Below are positions 46,185 through 57,810 of a stretch of DNA of 64,000 bases, piece by piece. This DNA comes from Tenodera sinensis. Taxonomy: Eukaryota; Arthropoda; Insecta; Mantodea; Mantidae. Within the stretch, counting starts at the first letter, position 1; each line of letters starts with the position of its first letter. The notes beneath the pieces are model-generated. The model did no database searches. It saw nothing but the letters and a program-made list of their open reading frames with translations, and was not told the DNA's origin. The position numbers and the translations under genes are program-made. Location: the NCBI GenBank assembly GCA_030765045.1, contig CM060963.1, positions 113,142,735 to 113,206,734 on the forward strand. The letters are read 5' to 3'.

Positions 46185-48259
46185 CAGAAACTGGAAGTTC
46201 GGCATTATAAATCATTAAAATAAGTAGGCAAAAAGGCATTATAAATAGCTAAAATAAGCAGGGAAAAAGGCATTATAAATGCTAAAACAGGCAATAAAAG
46301 GCAACTGGAAAAACCCATTTATTTTAAAGATTATACTATTCAATAACTCAATCGTCATATTTTTTAAAAAGGCCAGTGTATTGCAATGCCTTATTCATTG
46401 CATATGACAACCAAGTGTTCTCTGGGGTCATGTTGAGTCTCCTGTCAGATAGCACACTTTTCATATGACAAAATGACTTCTCAACATTGACAGAGGTTAT
46501 TGGAGCAAATCTAATACATACCATCATTGTAGGATCCATTTCAGCTGCAACAGAATTGTCACCTTGTAGAATTTTTGAAATGTTTTTAAGTTTATCCAGA
46601 TCATAATTTTTCGATAACACTTTTTTATGCTTTTCTCTAACTAATAAACCCTGTTTCCCTGGTATGTGGTCCAATCTTTGCACTGCATCATCCACAATTT
46701 TCACTGACTTTGTTAAAGGTTGTCCTCTTTCCTGAAGCTGTTAGATCACTTGTGGCAAGAACCCAAACTTGGCCTCAATGAAAGCTATTTTCACTTCCAA
46801 AGAGTTGAGAAGTTTCTTGGCTATTACAATTGAAGATGCTTCATCCTCCAGAGGTTCACCATCTCAGTTATACTCTGGAAATTTGAAGCATAATAAAGTG
46901 CTGCTGAGATCCATGACCCCATCTCACTATGATAGGTTGGCGGGGGTGGGGCAGAGATACATCTGATGCAATGGATTTAAATGTCAGGATTGTTGATGGG
47001 ACTTTCATTAAGATCTTCTTAATACTGGAAATCAATTTGTCAACATCCAGAAACAAGCATCGTATCTCTTCTATCTTGTAGCTATTCCAGCCTTTTTCAT
47101 ATATGGTGCAGCATCACTGATGAAAAGTAAGACATTGAATCTCTTCAGGCCACAGCAACTTTAATGAGCTGGTAAATAACTGTGTGACAGTTGAACGTTA
47201 ACTTTCTCAAGACACTCTGTTGTAAGCAGGAATGGTTTCATTGATTCATCTTCTGTAGGATCTGATGGCCCAATAACAACACTGGCAATGAAGCGACCCT
47301 TGGTGTCAGTTGACTCATCGATAGAAATCCAGATCTTATTTTTTAGTTTATCTTTAATGACTTTCATTGTGTTAGTGTAACATTCGGTTAAGTAACATTT
47401 TTGCAAACTTGACTCGCTAGGTACAGATTGTTAGTATACTTCTCCAAAACCTGTGATAATGTAGGATTCTGTAATTTCCACAAAGGGATTCTAGTGCTGA
47501 GGTAAGCTTTACATAAGTCGAATGCAAACTGGGATTTTGGACTCAATGTTGCAATTACTGTTTGAAGCAAAGAAAACTTCTTCCCAGTAACCTTGGAAAG
47601 TGCATTTTTGTGTTTGATTGTGCGATATGTAGTGAGATAAAATACTTCTTTTTGTAGTTCACTCACTGCTAGCATATTTTGCATATAAGTACTTTACTGT
47701 CAGTACAAAATATGTTGGATCGAAAAGTATTTACTTAACTTTGTAAGTTACTGCATAAAGGAGCTCTGAATTTTGGCACCTTGCTACAGCAATGTCTCAA
47801 TGGAAAATGAAAGAAAAACAAAGTTAGACCTGCACTCATTATTGCCTTTTAAAATAAACACAAGCAGTAATTCAAACTCTTTCTGTTATCTATACATTTA
47901 TTTGCCCAGCACAATCATTGTTGCAAAGAAAATAATGAACCGAATGAAGGATGTCTATGTTGTCTGTAACTTAAAGACCCTAATATACATTCGATGGGGT
48001 AACTTTCATTGTCACAGACTACGGTTATTGAAATAAAATATACCTCAGGGAAGTGTTTAATAATTAATAAATAATAGATAAATAATGAAATGAAAGCAAC
48101 AAAAAGCATTTATTTTGTAAAATAGGCATTTATATTTAAAAAGGCAACATAAAACTGTGGAATTTGAATCAAAAAGGTATAATTCGTACAGATTCACTTT
48201 CAAATTGAAGATAAATTTGACACATTTAAAAAGGCACTCTGCCTAAGTTCCGATCTCTG
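46185..48259 (-). mobile_element. hAT-3 DNA transposon
   Basis: 2075 bp with terminal repeats CAGAAACTGGAAGTTCGGCA (left) and CAGAGATCGGAACTTAGGCA (complement of right), flanked by a perfect 8-bp duplication GCTATCAT (46177-46184 and 48260-48267). Repeat X at 20.9 kb shows the site before insertion. The subterminal AAAAGGCATTATAAAT motif occurs several times at the left end. Confidence 0.93.
46348..47684 (-). pseudogene. hAT-3 transposase, broken into four frames
   Basis: Same transposase group as hAT-1. From the N-terminus: frame 47684-47388 (AFDLCKAYLSTRIPLWKLQN), frame 47406-47161 (IWISIDESTDTKGRFIASVV, catalytic region), frame 47056-46868 (DKLISSIKKILMKVPST, then IVRWG). The last is frame 46704-46348, ending in the dimerisation block ITSVNVEKSFCHMKSVLSDR. 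Frameshifts separate all four; the zinc finger is missing or unreadable. Confidence 0.9.
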
Positions 48260-48267
48260 GCTATCAT

Positions 48268-48365
48268 CCTTCACCTCAACTGCCTCTACAGCCCTGCTCT
48301 GTGCAATACTGCTCATACTCACTTGTACTCATACTCAAACTTGTGGATTTTGAACAGTCTCTATT
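48268..48365. repeat. dispersed repeat X, right part
   Basis: CCTTCACCTCAACTGCCTCTAC through CTCATACTCAAACTTGTGG corresponds to 20918-21000. Confidence 0.7.
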
Positions 48366-48539
48366 AACTATTGCATCATAGGCATTGCTAGCAAGAAATA
48401 AATCCATATCATGTGTTCTTGTTTATCGATCAACCTCCACCACTAAAAGTTGGCAACAGATGGTACTGCACTTCTGGAGAAAAAGCAAACCTTGCTTCAG
48501 AACAGTTATGATTACAGTTTAAAACTAGCCCGATGGTCA

Positions 48540-50620
48540 ATCAAGAATTTAACAATAATATTATTGAAGCTGTACAACAACTGTTGCAACTGTCTGCATT
48601 TAAATGTTTCTTCATGCTGGTCCAAGTAAAAGTGCTATAAAATGGTCACCAAAAAATAAATCTCCAGGACATGATTTTACTGTACAGCCATAGAAAAAGT
48701 CATCGAGTGCATTAGGAGAGCAGAATATTTTTAAGTTCCATGTCATGTGGCAGTGTGGATTACACAAGTCAATATTTCAAAATGCAGCTGAGTTTATTTA
48801 TAGTCTCATCCATATATTATGTATGGGACATTCAAATAGGCTGCATCATGAATCAACACTTGCATTTGTGTACATACAAATGTGAGTGGTGATTAAAGAC
48901 ACAGTCTATTTGTGTTCCTGACAGACTATAACATATGGAACAGAGGCTGTCAATAAACTCAGCTGCATGTTGGAATATCGGCTTGTACAAACCATGTTCC
49001 ACACGATGTGGAGCTTAAAAATATTCTGCTCTCATAATGCGCTCAATCATTTTTTCCCATGGCTACACAATCACTTATAGCAAATCTTACCAGAAAACAG
49101 TACAGCTACTGACACAGGTATGTGTATATAATGCAATTCTTAGAATAACTTATTTCCCTTGGAAATGGAAGTAAGCCATAGTAATTATTATTCCAAAATG
49201 TAGTAAAAACAAATCAGATTCCAAAACCTAGTAAAAACAATTCAGATTCCAAAACCTATAGACCAGTTAGTCTTCTACCACTCTTCTCTAAAATATTTGA
49301 GTGACTACTCCTAACTCAACTCTTAGCACAAGTAAAAGAGATGATACCTAATATGCAGTTTGGTTTTCAATCTACCATTTATGCATACAGCAGCTTCATA
49401 GAGTTGTGGATATTATTTTGGATAATTATGAAGAGAAATCAGCTTGTATTGGATTATTCTTTTAAATACATAAAAGGCTTTCAACTAAGTGTGTCATGAT
49501 GGAACACTTTATAAAATAAAAGCTCATCTCTCTGACACACATTTTAGGGTAACAAAAGCTTCCTCAGCAACTGCAGCTTTACTGCTAAGTGTAATTTTGC
49601 CTACTCAAGATCTTATCTAATTTTTTTCTGGAGTTCCACAGGGTGGCATATTAGGTCCACTGTTGTACCTTCTATGTACTTCTGATTTTCCTAAACATAA
49701 AGATCTTACACTAGCACAATTTGCAGATGATATTGCTGTGCTGTGTAAAGGTGATATTCCAACATGTTCCAATCAGCTCTAGAAATTTAGCAGACATTCA
49801 AAACTGGTGCAATAAGTGGAGAATAATGCCGAACTCTTGCAAACAAAAAACAGTTTAGTTTACCTATAAACACAATAATATCTACCCACCGATAAATTTA
49901 GGATCAATCCCTATACCAACATCAACCACAATCAAATATCTTGGATTAACACTTGATTTGAAGTTCACATGGAATTCACATATAATCAACATAATGACTG
50001 AATGTTAAAACAGAATTTATCAATTGAAAAGCATATACTCAAAGAAAGATCACCACTTGCAATACAATATAAGCGTCTTATATACACAACAGTAATTCAT
50101 TCAATTTGGCAACATGGTTGCTCATCTGCCTCCACCAGTCAAATTAAAAGGATTCAAACCATAGAAAATAGATATCTGTGGCTAATGATAGGATCACCAT
50201 AGTACATGCACAGTGTAGTTCTGTGTGTGTGTAGTGTTTAACGCCCGCTTTTACTACTACGGCACCACAGGCGGTGACACTGATGATACATGGAATGAAG
50301 ATGGAGCACCGGTGGAATGAGATGGCGGGGGAAACCGGAGAACCCGGAGAAAACCCGCCCAGACGCCGCTTCGTCCACCACGAATACCACATGCGGGTCC
50401 CTGGGATCGAACCCGGGCCGCCTAGGTGGTAGGCGAGGTGTAGTTCTGCATGATGACTTGGAACTTCTGGAGGTAACATGTTCCTCTGCATGAATTACTT
50501 GTGACTTCAAAAAACATTTGAAAATCATCTGATCCAACAAAGACAATCCGCCACCTGATCCACTGCTAAGAAGACTAAATTGAAAATGACATACTGACTT
50601 ACAATTGTAACTCAGATGAG
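48540..50620 (+). mobile_element. Jockey-like LINE, degenerate, with a SINE inserted
   Basis: RT readable across frameshifts: YRPVSLLPLFSKIFE (49258-49302), GVPQGGILGPLLYLL (49634-49678) and LAQFADDIAVL with the catalytic Asp pair (49711-49743). Thumb and C-terminal region follow (KERSPLAIQYKRLIYTTVIH at 50042-50101; HGCSSASTSQIKRIQTIENR after it). No RNase H is present. Upstream pieces (about 48600-48900) match the fingers region weakly. No target duplication found. Confidence 0.82.
50224..50437 (-). repeat. tRNA-derived SINE, fourth family, inside the Jockey-like LINE
   Basis: 214 bp flanked by the 11-bp duplication GTGTAGTTCTG (50213-50223 and 50438-50448). The antisense head CCTGGGATCGAACCCGGGCC is a perfect B-box hairpin; the body is GGGGGAAACCGGAGAACCC. 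GC-rich and CpG-rich compared with its surroundings, so it is a young insertion. Confidence 0.9.
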
Positions 50621-50624
50621 TATA

Positions 50625-51995
50625 TCCTTAGGCTTATCGTTGGATAAGTACCTGATGACAAGTTTCATGTTATTTATTTATTAACTAAATTGTATGCACA
50701 ACAGTACTGCATTTAGTTATACAATAGTTATCTTATGAAAAAAAATCTGTTCCTGATTATGAAAATGCATGTTTATTGGATCATTTTTTGCAATTTTTGC
50801 CATTTTTTATTTTTAGGACTTTTGGAGGTTATTAAGTCATTATTTTGTCATTTTCTGGCATCTTTATTTAGTAATTTTCTTGGATTTACGTTCAGTATAT
50901 AAATAGTTTTAAGTTACTTACATTTCACATAAAGATATCTATAAAAGATTAGAAATTTCACAATTCAGCTGAGAAATAAGATCAACTTTGTACACCCTTT
51001 ACTTGCACTCTTGGAAAACAATCACATTCCTGTTTAATAGTTAGGGTTACTTATTGGCGGAGGGGTGGCTATTATCAGGGCAGCAGGTATAATAAACATT
51101 TATTCCCAAAATAGGGAAGAGATGAACTATTTCAAACTTTCACGTTAATGAGTACCTTCAGCTGGCATTGTCCTCATCTTTGTGCCATGTCATGGGTCAT
51201 GAAGTCATCTTACTTTGCAATGAATTGTGTGTATTCTGAGAATTGAAAAGAATAAAAGCTATAGTTTTGTAAGACCTGCTTCAAAAACAATTTTCTTAAT
51301 TTTCTTTTCAGATTCTTCAAACAAGAACATGGAATGAATATATTTTAAATATTTTCTAAATTATTTCACCATTTTTATATACACTACTTTTAGTTGTATA
51401 GCAGTTATACCCACATATAAATTAATATATCATTTTCTGTACACCATTTTCACTAATTTAAATATCAGTTTCATGTCATCTTTTGTTAAAATGCAGTGTT
51501 TTGATTGATTCTTCATTATTCATCAAACGCATTTTAATAATGAATATGGAAATAATATCAAATAAAAAAGTAACATTGAAGCAAAAATGGACTCAAATAA
51601 AATTAATTTGATTTAAATACAAAAAGGTCACTGATTTAAAATTTTTAAAATAAAATAAACCTTTATTTTTGCACCTTGGTTGTAACTGTATCTTATCTTT
51701 ACAGGAGTACAGTCGGTGCATCAAAATAAATGCTTATTTATACTCATTTGTAGCTACTGAATTATGGTGACCATCAAACCTCTTTGTATGAAAAAACTAA
51801 CTTGAAGCTGTGATGTATCTAGCTTGCACTAAACACTTTTAATGATGAAAATAATTTACCCATCCACCCTGAACAACAGAAACACAGTAAACTTCGTGTT
51901 TTCCAGTTTCTTATTTATAAATAGAAATTGTCTCTCTTAAATACACAGGTTTATCAACATCTATTGGGCAGCCATAAAGTTAGATTACAGTACAT
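50625..51995. other. no gene recognised
   Basis: AT-rich sequence with no ORF over 60 codons that shows a family. Confidence 0.5.
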
Positions 51996-51998
51996 AAC

Positions 51999-52190
51999 TT
52001 TTTTTTTTTGGTAACTGGGATTTTTCCTGCAGGTGTTCTTCTATGCGTCATTAAATCTACTTACATGGAGCTGCTGCTTTTAAGCACACTTAAAAACTGT
52101 TGGTTTGGGCCAGGTTTGAACCCACGACCTTGGGATCAATAAGCCACTGCCTAACTGACTAAATCACCAGACAGACAGTACTACATGATG
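51999..52190 (-). repeat. tRNA-derived SINE, second family, antisense
   Basis: T-run at 52000-52010, body, then the antisense head at 52112-52180 (AGGTTTGAACCCACGACC B box; GCCTAACTGACTAAATCACC A box). Partner of 32393-32560. Confidence 0.75.
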
Positions 52191-53385
52191 GATCATCATG
52201 CCTGTGTGTAAATGAATGGAGAGTTTGCAGTAGTTATGCTTGTAGGGCTTTATTTGAGCTGGTGCTCACCAGATACTCAGTACCAGAAGTAATAGAATTG
52301 TCCAAAGTGTGTACCGGAAGTTCTGAAATATGCAATGCTCGTTGCTCTTTCAAGACCATCAGTGTTTACTTGTTTGGATAAAATTCTAATAATTTAGTGA
52401 TCAGAAAATAACTTTATAATAATGGAGGGAACACAATAATATTAAAGAAAGATTTTTGTTGCATACTTGGTGTAAAAGAATAAAAACAAAACATAATGAG
52501 TTAATTAACAATTATTGTTGATCACTTGGACAAATTAAGTTAATAGTAAAATTTCATGCCAAAGAATATTTTGAATAATGTCTCACAAATTTGTCAGGTA
52601 ATGGTGCCTAAGCAATAATCGGCAGAGCAGTAGGGTGCAACTTAAGCAGCTCTTTATGTCAATCAAAATCTTGGATTGCTGTAACCACAGATAAACACTT
52701 GCCACAAGTTATTTCATGTAATAAACTACTCTCTCATATAAATAGGAAATTATATGATTTATACCAGCCCTGTCCAGCATGATGCCCATGGTCACCATGG
52801 CACAATTGAAGTATAATTCTGGTGCCCTGCATAAGCAAATTTTTACTTTAAATTTCAAGACAAAACTGCTTCCTTCCAAATATCTTGCCAGTACACACCC
52901 ATGAAGTATATTTTTATACACCTAAAGCTGTATTCATTACTTCCCTAACCAGTGCTTTCCATTTTCCTCTCAAAACAAAGATACTTGTGCTAATGGTGGT
53001 ATTGACAGAAGCTGCATCTCTGTAGGCATGAGTTAAATGTGCTTGAACACATAAGAAAGTTGGACAGCACTGATCTATATCAATCTCCAAAGAACACCTG
53101 GCCTAAAGTTTTATGTCAACACATTGATCTAACTGGAACTTCTCTTTCTGAGTTTGACCTAATGCCACATTGTGACTTTAGGGCTCTCAACTGGGACGTG
53201 ATCAGGAAAAGGAATCTACTGTCGTAAAAGAGAAGTGACTGCAGAACAACATCCCTTCAAGCCAGCCTGGAAAAGTTAGTTGAGTACTGGTAGTTTTAAT
53301 TCTCTAACCAAAACCCTGAAAATATACAGAAACAAATTTTTATTTGTGCTTAACTTGGTAAATATGAAACAGAATCGTAATATTT
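52191..53385. other. no gene recognised (3' flank of the - strand gene)
   Basis: Sequence downstream of the - strand stop at 53386. It may hold that gene's 3' UTR. The frame 53039-53227 on + has no family resemblance. Confidence 0.4.
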
Positions 53386-53523
53386 TCAACCTGTCAACCA
53401 GTTGCATATGGAATTATAATTCTTTCCCATCCATTTGATATTAAATCTGATCCTTTCTTCCATCTGCTTGATATGACTATTTGATCTTTTCAACCATTCA
53501 TGCCTTTGCTGGAGTTCATTGAA
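53386..53523 (-). CDS. terminal coding exon of an unidentified gene
   Basis: On the - strand the acceptor TTCTCTTTTTCAG precedes 53523. The 138-nt frame reads FNELQQRHEWLKRSNSHIKQ then MEERIRFNIKWMGKNYNSIC, ending NWLTG-stop (53386-53388). It is in phase 0 with the upstream exon at 53648-53729. The heptad-like Leu/Ile/Met spacing with many Lys, Arg, Glu and Gln suggests a helical or coiled-coil tail. I do not recognise the family. Support is the pair of good splice sites in matching phase and amino-acid composition unlike intron translation. Confidence 0.62.
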   Translation of the reverse strand, partial: FNELQQRHEWLKRSNSHIKQMEERIRFNIKWMGKNYNSICNWLTG

Positions 53524-53647
53524 CTGAAAAAGAGAACCATAATAGTAAACAAAATTTAGTTTCAAGATGATAATATGTAATATAGTATATTATATTTAAA
53601 AATAATACATAGTACAAAACATTAATAGTTGCAATGTACATATATAC

Positions 53648-53729
53648 CTCTTGTAGATCTGAAGGTAGCTTCATCTTTTCTGTGATAGACTCTAGAAGCT
53701 GAAGTAAGAAAAATGGATTTGGACCAAAG
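53648..53729 (-). CDS. penultimate coding exon of the same unidentified gene
   Basis: 82-nt exon on the - strand between acceptor ACTTTTATTTCAG (ending at 53730) and donor GAG|GTATAT (from 53647). One base completes an upstream codon; then 27 codons give FGPNPFFLLQLLESITEKMK and LPSDLQE. The intron to the last exon is only 124 bp, short for this genome but normal for an insect gene. Exons further upstream would lie at higher coordinates; I found none before the window ends, perhaps because transposons occupy that side. Confidence 0.6.
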
Positions 53730-53730
53730 C

Positions 53731-54317
53731 TGAAATAAAAGTCTATTTTAAAGGTTTTATAAAAGTTATTAGTTATGCCTAGTACTGAAAAAGTAAATAT
53801 TTATGATTAAACATGTAAAAATGGTAATACTAGTTTACAGTTGCAGTTATTCATGAAAGCATGGTAAATTTAAGCCATCATAATCTTGTATGATGACTAT
53901 ATGAATAGTCCAAATTTCAGTTACTTTTTAATTTTGGTTCTGTGATAAAAATGAAAAGCCCAGTTACTTTTTGTCACTTTATTTTCTCTAAAATTGAAGC
54001 ACAAAACACAGTTCTCTTTTTTCATTTTAACATAATCTACAGTTCTTTGTGATACTCTCAACTGTTCAGTCTTCTCATAACACAGACATACACATTTCTG
54101 TCTTTTACTCTCTCTATCTCATAAATAGTTGGTTTGGGTGATACATCACTCAACACTCACTAAAACTGCTTCACTACAAGATTCCAAAGTGACGTATCCC
54201 AAATGGTCTCTGTTGATACATACAATTCTTTCATGACAACTGTACAGGCACACACACCGTTAACAGCTGTTCCATTCAACTCTTAACAACTCACTCCCCT
54301 CAAAATAAGAATTATAT
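53731..54317. other. probable intron of the - strand gene, no feature
   Basis: AT-rich; no repeat or further exon recognised. Confidence 0.35.
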
Positions 54318-54536
54318 TGAATATTAAAAATAGAAGCACTATTGACAGTGAAGTATTCTTCAAGTTTGAGTTTTTTATTTTGAGTCACTTATTTACACAT
54401 ACCTTCACTACTAACTCACAGTCACCCAACGGCTGATGATGGGATCGAATGGTCCTGAAAACGTTTCCGCTTAAAAAAGCAGTTAGTAGTGAAGGTGTGT
54501 GTAAATAAGTGACTCAAAATAAAAAACTCAAACTTT
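54318..54536. mobile_element. fold-back element with hammerhead-like centre
   Basis: Two 55-bp arms (54362-54416 and 54481-54535, one mismatch seen; AAGTTTGAGTTTTTTATTTT and its complement) enclose 64 bp with GGCTGATGATGGGATCGAAT and CCTGAAAACG. It is flanked by the direct repeat AAGAATTATAT (54307-54317 and 54537-54547). The centre resembles sequences at Penelope-like termini. No coding capacity. Confidence 0.7.
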
Positions 54537-54547
54537 AAGAATTATAT

Positions 54548-55144
54548 ATTTGCTTCTCTCCTCTTCTCACCTCCTTTTGTAAAAGAGAATGACTTGGCAC
54601 AGATCATTCTCAAAATTGACCTTTTTCTTGAAGGTATCACAAATCAGCCTGCAGCCAGGAATCTTGCAAACACTCTGGAGACCCCTTTGTCCTACCATGC
54701 TCTGATTGTTGCAAGCATTCAAAAGCAATGGTGCGGGGTAGCATTGGCATTTGAGATGTCACATGATGTCACATTACAAACATTGAAGCAGAAACTAATT
54801 CATAGTTCATAACAACATAACAGTGAATCACAATTTGCTGATTGTCGAAAGAAAAACTTTTAGGGCATGTTTCAAAGGTATGTAGTTCACTTTCAACTAT
54901 GATCTCTTCAACTCTTCAATTCTACTTCCTGTAGAGATCTCACCTAGGTTTTGTTTACTTAATGACAGGATCTGTTTCACTGGTATATAAAAATTTATAA
55001 ATGAAGCTTGATCTTATGGTAATTTCACCTAACTGGTTCATATGCAGTTATACAAAAATAAAGCATGTGATAAACTTTGATGTAGTACATAGCCAATAAA
55101 ATAGAACTTGTCAACATATACATAAAATTTAGGAAGAGATCTCT
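54548..55144. other. no gene recognised
   Basis: The open frame 54594-54812 (72 codons, +) has mixed composition but no identifiable family or splice support. Confidence 0.4.
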
Positions 55145-55385
55145 AGATCAAGCAGTGGCGACTCGCAGTCAAAGTTTTAGCGTAGGCAAAGTGTGATGAT
55201 AATGATAATGATGATGATAATGATAATAATGATGATAATAATAATAATTAATAATAGTCATAATCATAAATAATAAAAATAATAATTATTTTTTATTAAA
55301 GAGGTCAGCGCATTGATAGAAAACAATTTTTGAATTCCTTAAATTTAGAAGTCTACCAATAGGAGAAATTGTAACCTATCTATGT

Positions 55386-56790
55386 CTATGAATCTTGTCT
55401 GTAATTGTAGAAATAAAGCTGTTGGTATTGTACTGCGTTTCTATTTGAGGTGAAAATTGCCATTTTGAGATTTTTTATATCATTTAATATACTGATGTAT
55501 TCTTCATCTTTTTTCTCACTCCTCATTTCCTCAAGTTTCTTTATTTGCTTTTGTAGTGCTGAGAAACAATACTGTATATCCAACAACTTCTTCTGCAATA
55601 TGTCGTAAAGAATTTCGGTCATTGAAAATATGTCTATAAACGTTTAACAAAAACATGAAATTAGAACTTTGGAGGTAATTCTTTAGTCCTATAGCTCCAT
55701 TAATTATTGATTCAGGATTAGAAATGGGATTGTCTTCAATTTCACTACAGGCATAAATGAATTTATCTCTTTCGCAGAATACAATCTCGAGAATTTTGGC
55801 ATTAGGGCTTCAACATGCATTGCAGGCCGTCAGTATCCTTTTTCCTACTGCCCTATCTAAAACTGCTGTACGCTTGGACGACTTATGAAAATAAGCGGAA
55901 ATGCCTTAAGACTAGATCAGAAAAGAAAAGACATATATCTTTTATGCATTTATCCCATTTTGTAGTACAAGATCAAGTCTATGGGCGAAACAGTGTGTGA
56001 ACAGAGCTTGTGGAGCATGTCTTTTTACAAGGGTTTGGAGTCCTGAAATCTCACCAGTCATTATGCTAACCCCATCATAGCACTGACCAATTAACTTATC
56101 TTTAATATTATATTCCTTTAAAACTTCAAGTGATAAGGTGCACAAATCTACAGCGGTCCTGCTTGAACTAACGTTGTGAAAGCCAAGGAATCTATCTTGT
56201 ACTGTTCCCAAATGGGTAAGGGGTAGTGATGCGCCTCCTATAGCCTCTCCTACCCAATTCCCATCCTCATCCTGCCCGTGGTGCACCCTGCTTTTAACAG
56301 ATGAGGCTCTGGTGACCGAATCACAGTGGTGTAACTGTTTCATCTAAAATGGAGGAAATGTCATTTACATATGTGCTGGCCTATCACAGCACAACAGCGT
56401 CCCTCAGAGGCACCTGAGGGGAAGGTCGGTGGATCTAAATACCACCTATTTAGTCCTCCTGGCTAGGTCCGATGGACCCGTTGACCAACGATAGGTGTGG
56501 TCCTCCTTGCAAAATGGGGGTTTAAGTCGGGTGATGTAACTGCCACATTGTAAAACTGGTGCCCGTTAAGAAAACAGTTACATGAAAGCCACAAAAGACC
56601 ACTTGAAGACCTGTGAAGCATTAATATCAGAAGAAACTACAGTTCAAAAGTATTGGAAAGCACGAATGCTAATGGCTTCATTGCCAGATGCAAGGCACTA
56701 GAAAACAACAACAACAACTGTTCCCAAATTGTCTACATGCAAGATTTTGGACACATCTGCCGTATTGTGGTGCTTATATGTTGTAAACCT
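55386..56790 (-). pseudogene. hAT-A transposase remnant, interrupted
   Basis: Antisense. Upstream of the LINE-derivative insertion: ADVSKILHVDNLGTVQ. Beyond it, the frame ending at 55942 reads RFLGFHNVSSSRTAVDL, CYDGVSIMTGEISGLQTLVK and LFTHCFAHRLDLVLQ. These blocks are typical of ZMYM1-like hAT transposases (acidic RNase H-fold region CYDG.S.M, then H.FAHRL). The frame stops at 55942. A C-terminal helical piece (KKLLDIQYCFSALQKQIKKL) is at 55622-55386. The dimerisation end is not readable. Confidence 0.85.
56214..56716 (+). mobile_element. non-autonomous LINE-2 derivative, copy 2, in hAT-A
   Basis: 503 bp flanked by a perfect 13-bp duplication ACTGTTCCCAAAT (56201-56213 and 56717-56729), interrupting the hAT-A coding frame. 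The first ~380 bp (GGGTAAGGGGTAGTGATGCG to CAGTTACATGAAAGCCAC) match copy 1 at 8585-8955. The last ~120 bp are the LINE-2 3' end (GACCACTTGAAGACCTGTGA to GCAAGGCACTAG plus CAA tail). The junction at about 56592-56600 is sharp. Confidence 0.9.
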
Positions 56791-57188
56791 TCTTATAGAT
56801 TGTAGAGCTTAAATCGGTACCAGGAATTGTCGAAAAGGTCACATTCTCTCTAAAACCAAACACGAGAAACTTCTAATACAAAAGGAGTCGTTTAATTAAG
56901 ACTCTAAAAGGGAACATACACTTACATAATTAACAGATAATTTACATAAAGAGTGCCTGGTGATTACATGGTGATTGGAGAGATGTGCTGCTTCACATTA
57001 AACTGAAAAGAATGCAGCTTCTTTGATATCAGTATTTATTATTTTTATTATCTCTCCAAAAATGCAATCAATTAGATCATTTTGAATTATTTTGGGGAGA
57101 CCGGTAAAAGTTTTTCCTAATTATTTCCAGTAGTGATGCAACTCTTCGTTGTGATGGAAAAATCTGTTAAGTTTCAATATAAATTCCC

Positions 57189-57810
57189 CTAAAATAAGAA
57201 CAAATTGGAAACTAAAAACTTCACTTATCTTAGTATGTTGATATTCTTTTTCTATTTTTCTGACCCAGGGGTTTCAAGCTATATCCAGCTCATTCTCAAA
57301 GTCATATAAACAAAATCGTTGCCAAGCTACAATCTTTTATTTTTGTGAAAAACAATTATTCATATTCAATTTTTTATTTACCAATCTCTGAAAACAAAAA
57401 TTTATAAATACAATCTATAGATGGTAATTCGAAGTTCATGACATGGTTCCTGTTTTTTAAAATAAAAATTTTTTCCCAAACCATTAAATCTAGTTAAGTA
57501 ATCTGATAGATTTAATGGTTTGGGAAAAAAATTTTATTTTAAAAAACAGGAACCATGTCATGAACTTCGAATTACCATCTATAGATTGCATTTATAAATT
57601 TTTGTTTTCAGAGATTGGTAAATAAAAAATTGAATATGAATAATTGTTTTTCACAAAAATAAAAGATTGTAGCTTGGCAACGATTTTGTTTATATGACTT
57701 TGAGAATGAGCTGGATATAGCTTGAAACCCCTGGGTCAGAAAAATAGAAAAAGAATATCAACATACTAAGATAAGTGAAGTTTTTAGTTTCTAATTTGTT
57801 CTTATTTTAG
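57189..57810. repeat. 622-bp near-perfect palindrome
   Basis: Two arms of about 303 bp (57189-57491 and 57508-57810) with only a few mismatches surround a 16-nt loop. The centre reads CCATTAAATCT...AGATTTAATGG. Arms contain no ORF. It lies inside hAT-A. No target duplication was found at its edges, so it may be an inverted duplication of hAT-A's own sequence rather than a separate element. Confidence 0.92.

Noticed and set aside
54433..54462. Confirmed hammerhead ribozyme
   Set aside because: Core-like CTGATGA and GAAAA are present, but the helix closing pairs are mismatched and stems I and III are not convincing; kept only as a hypothesis.
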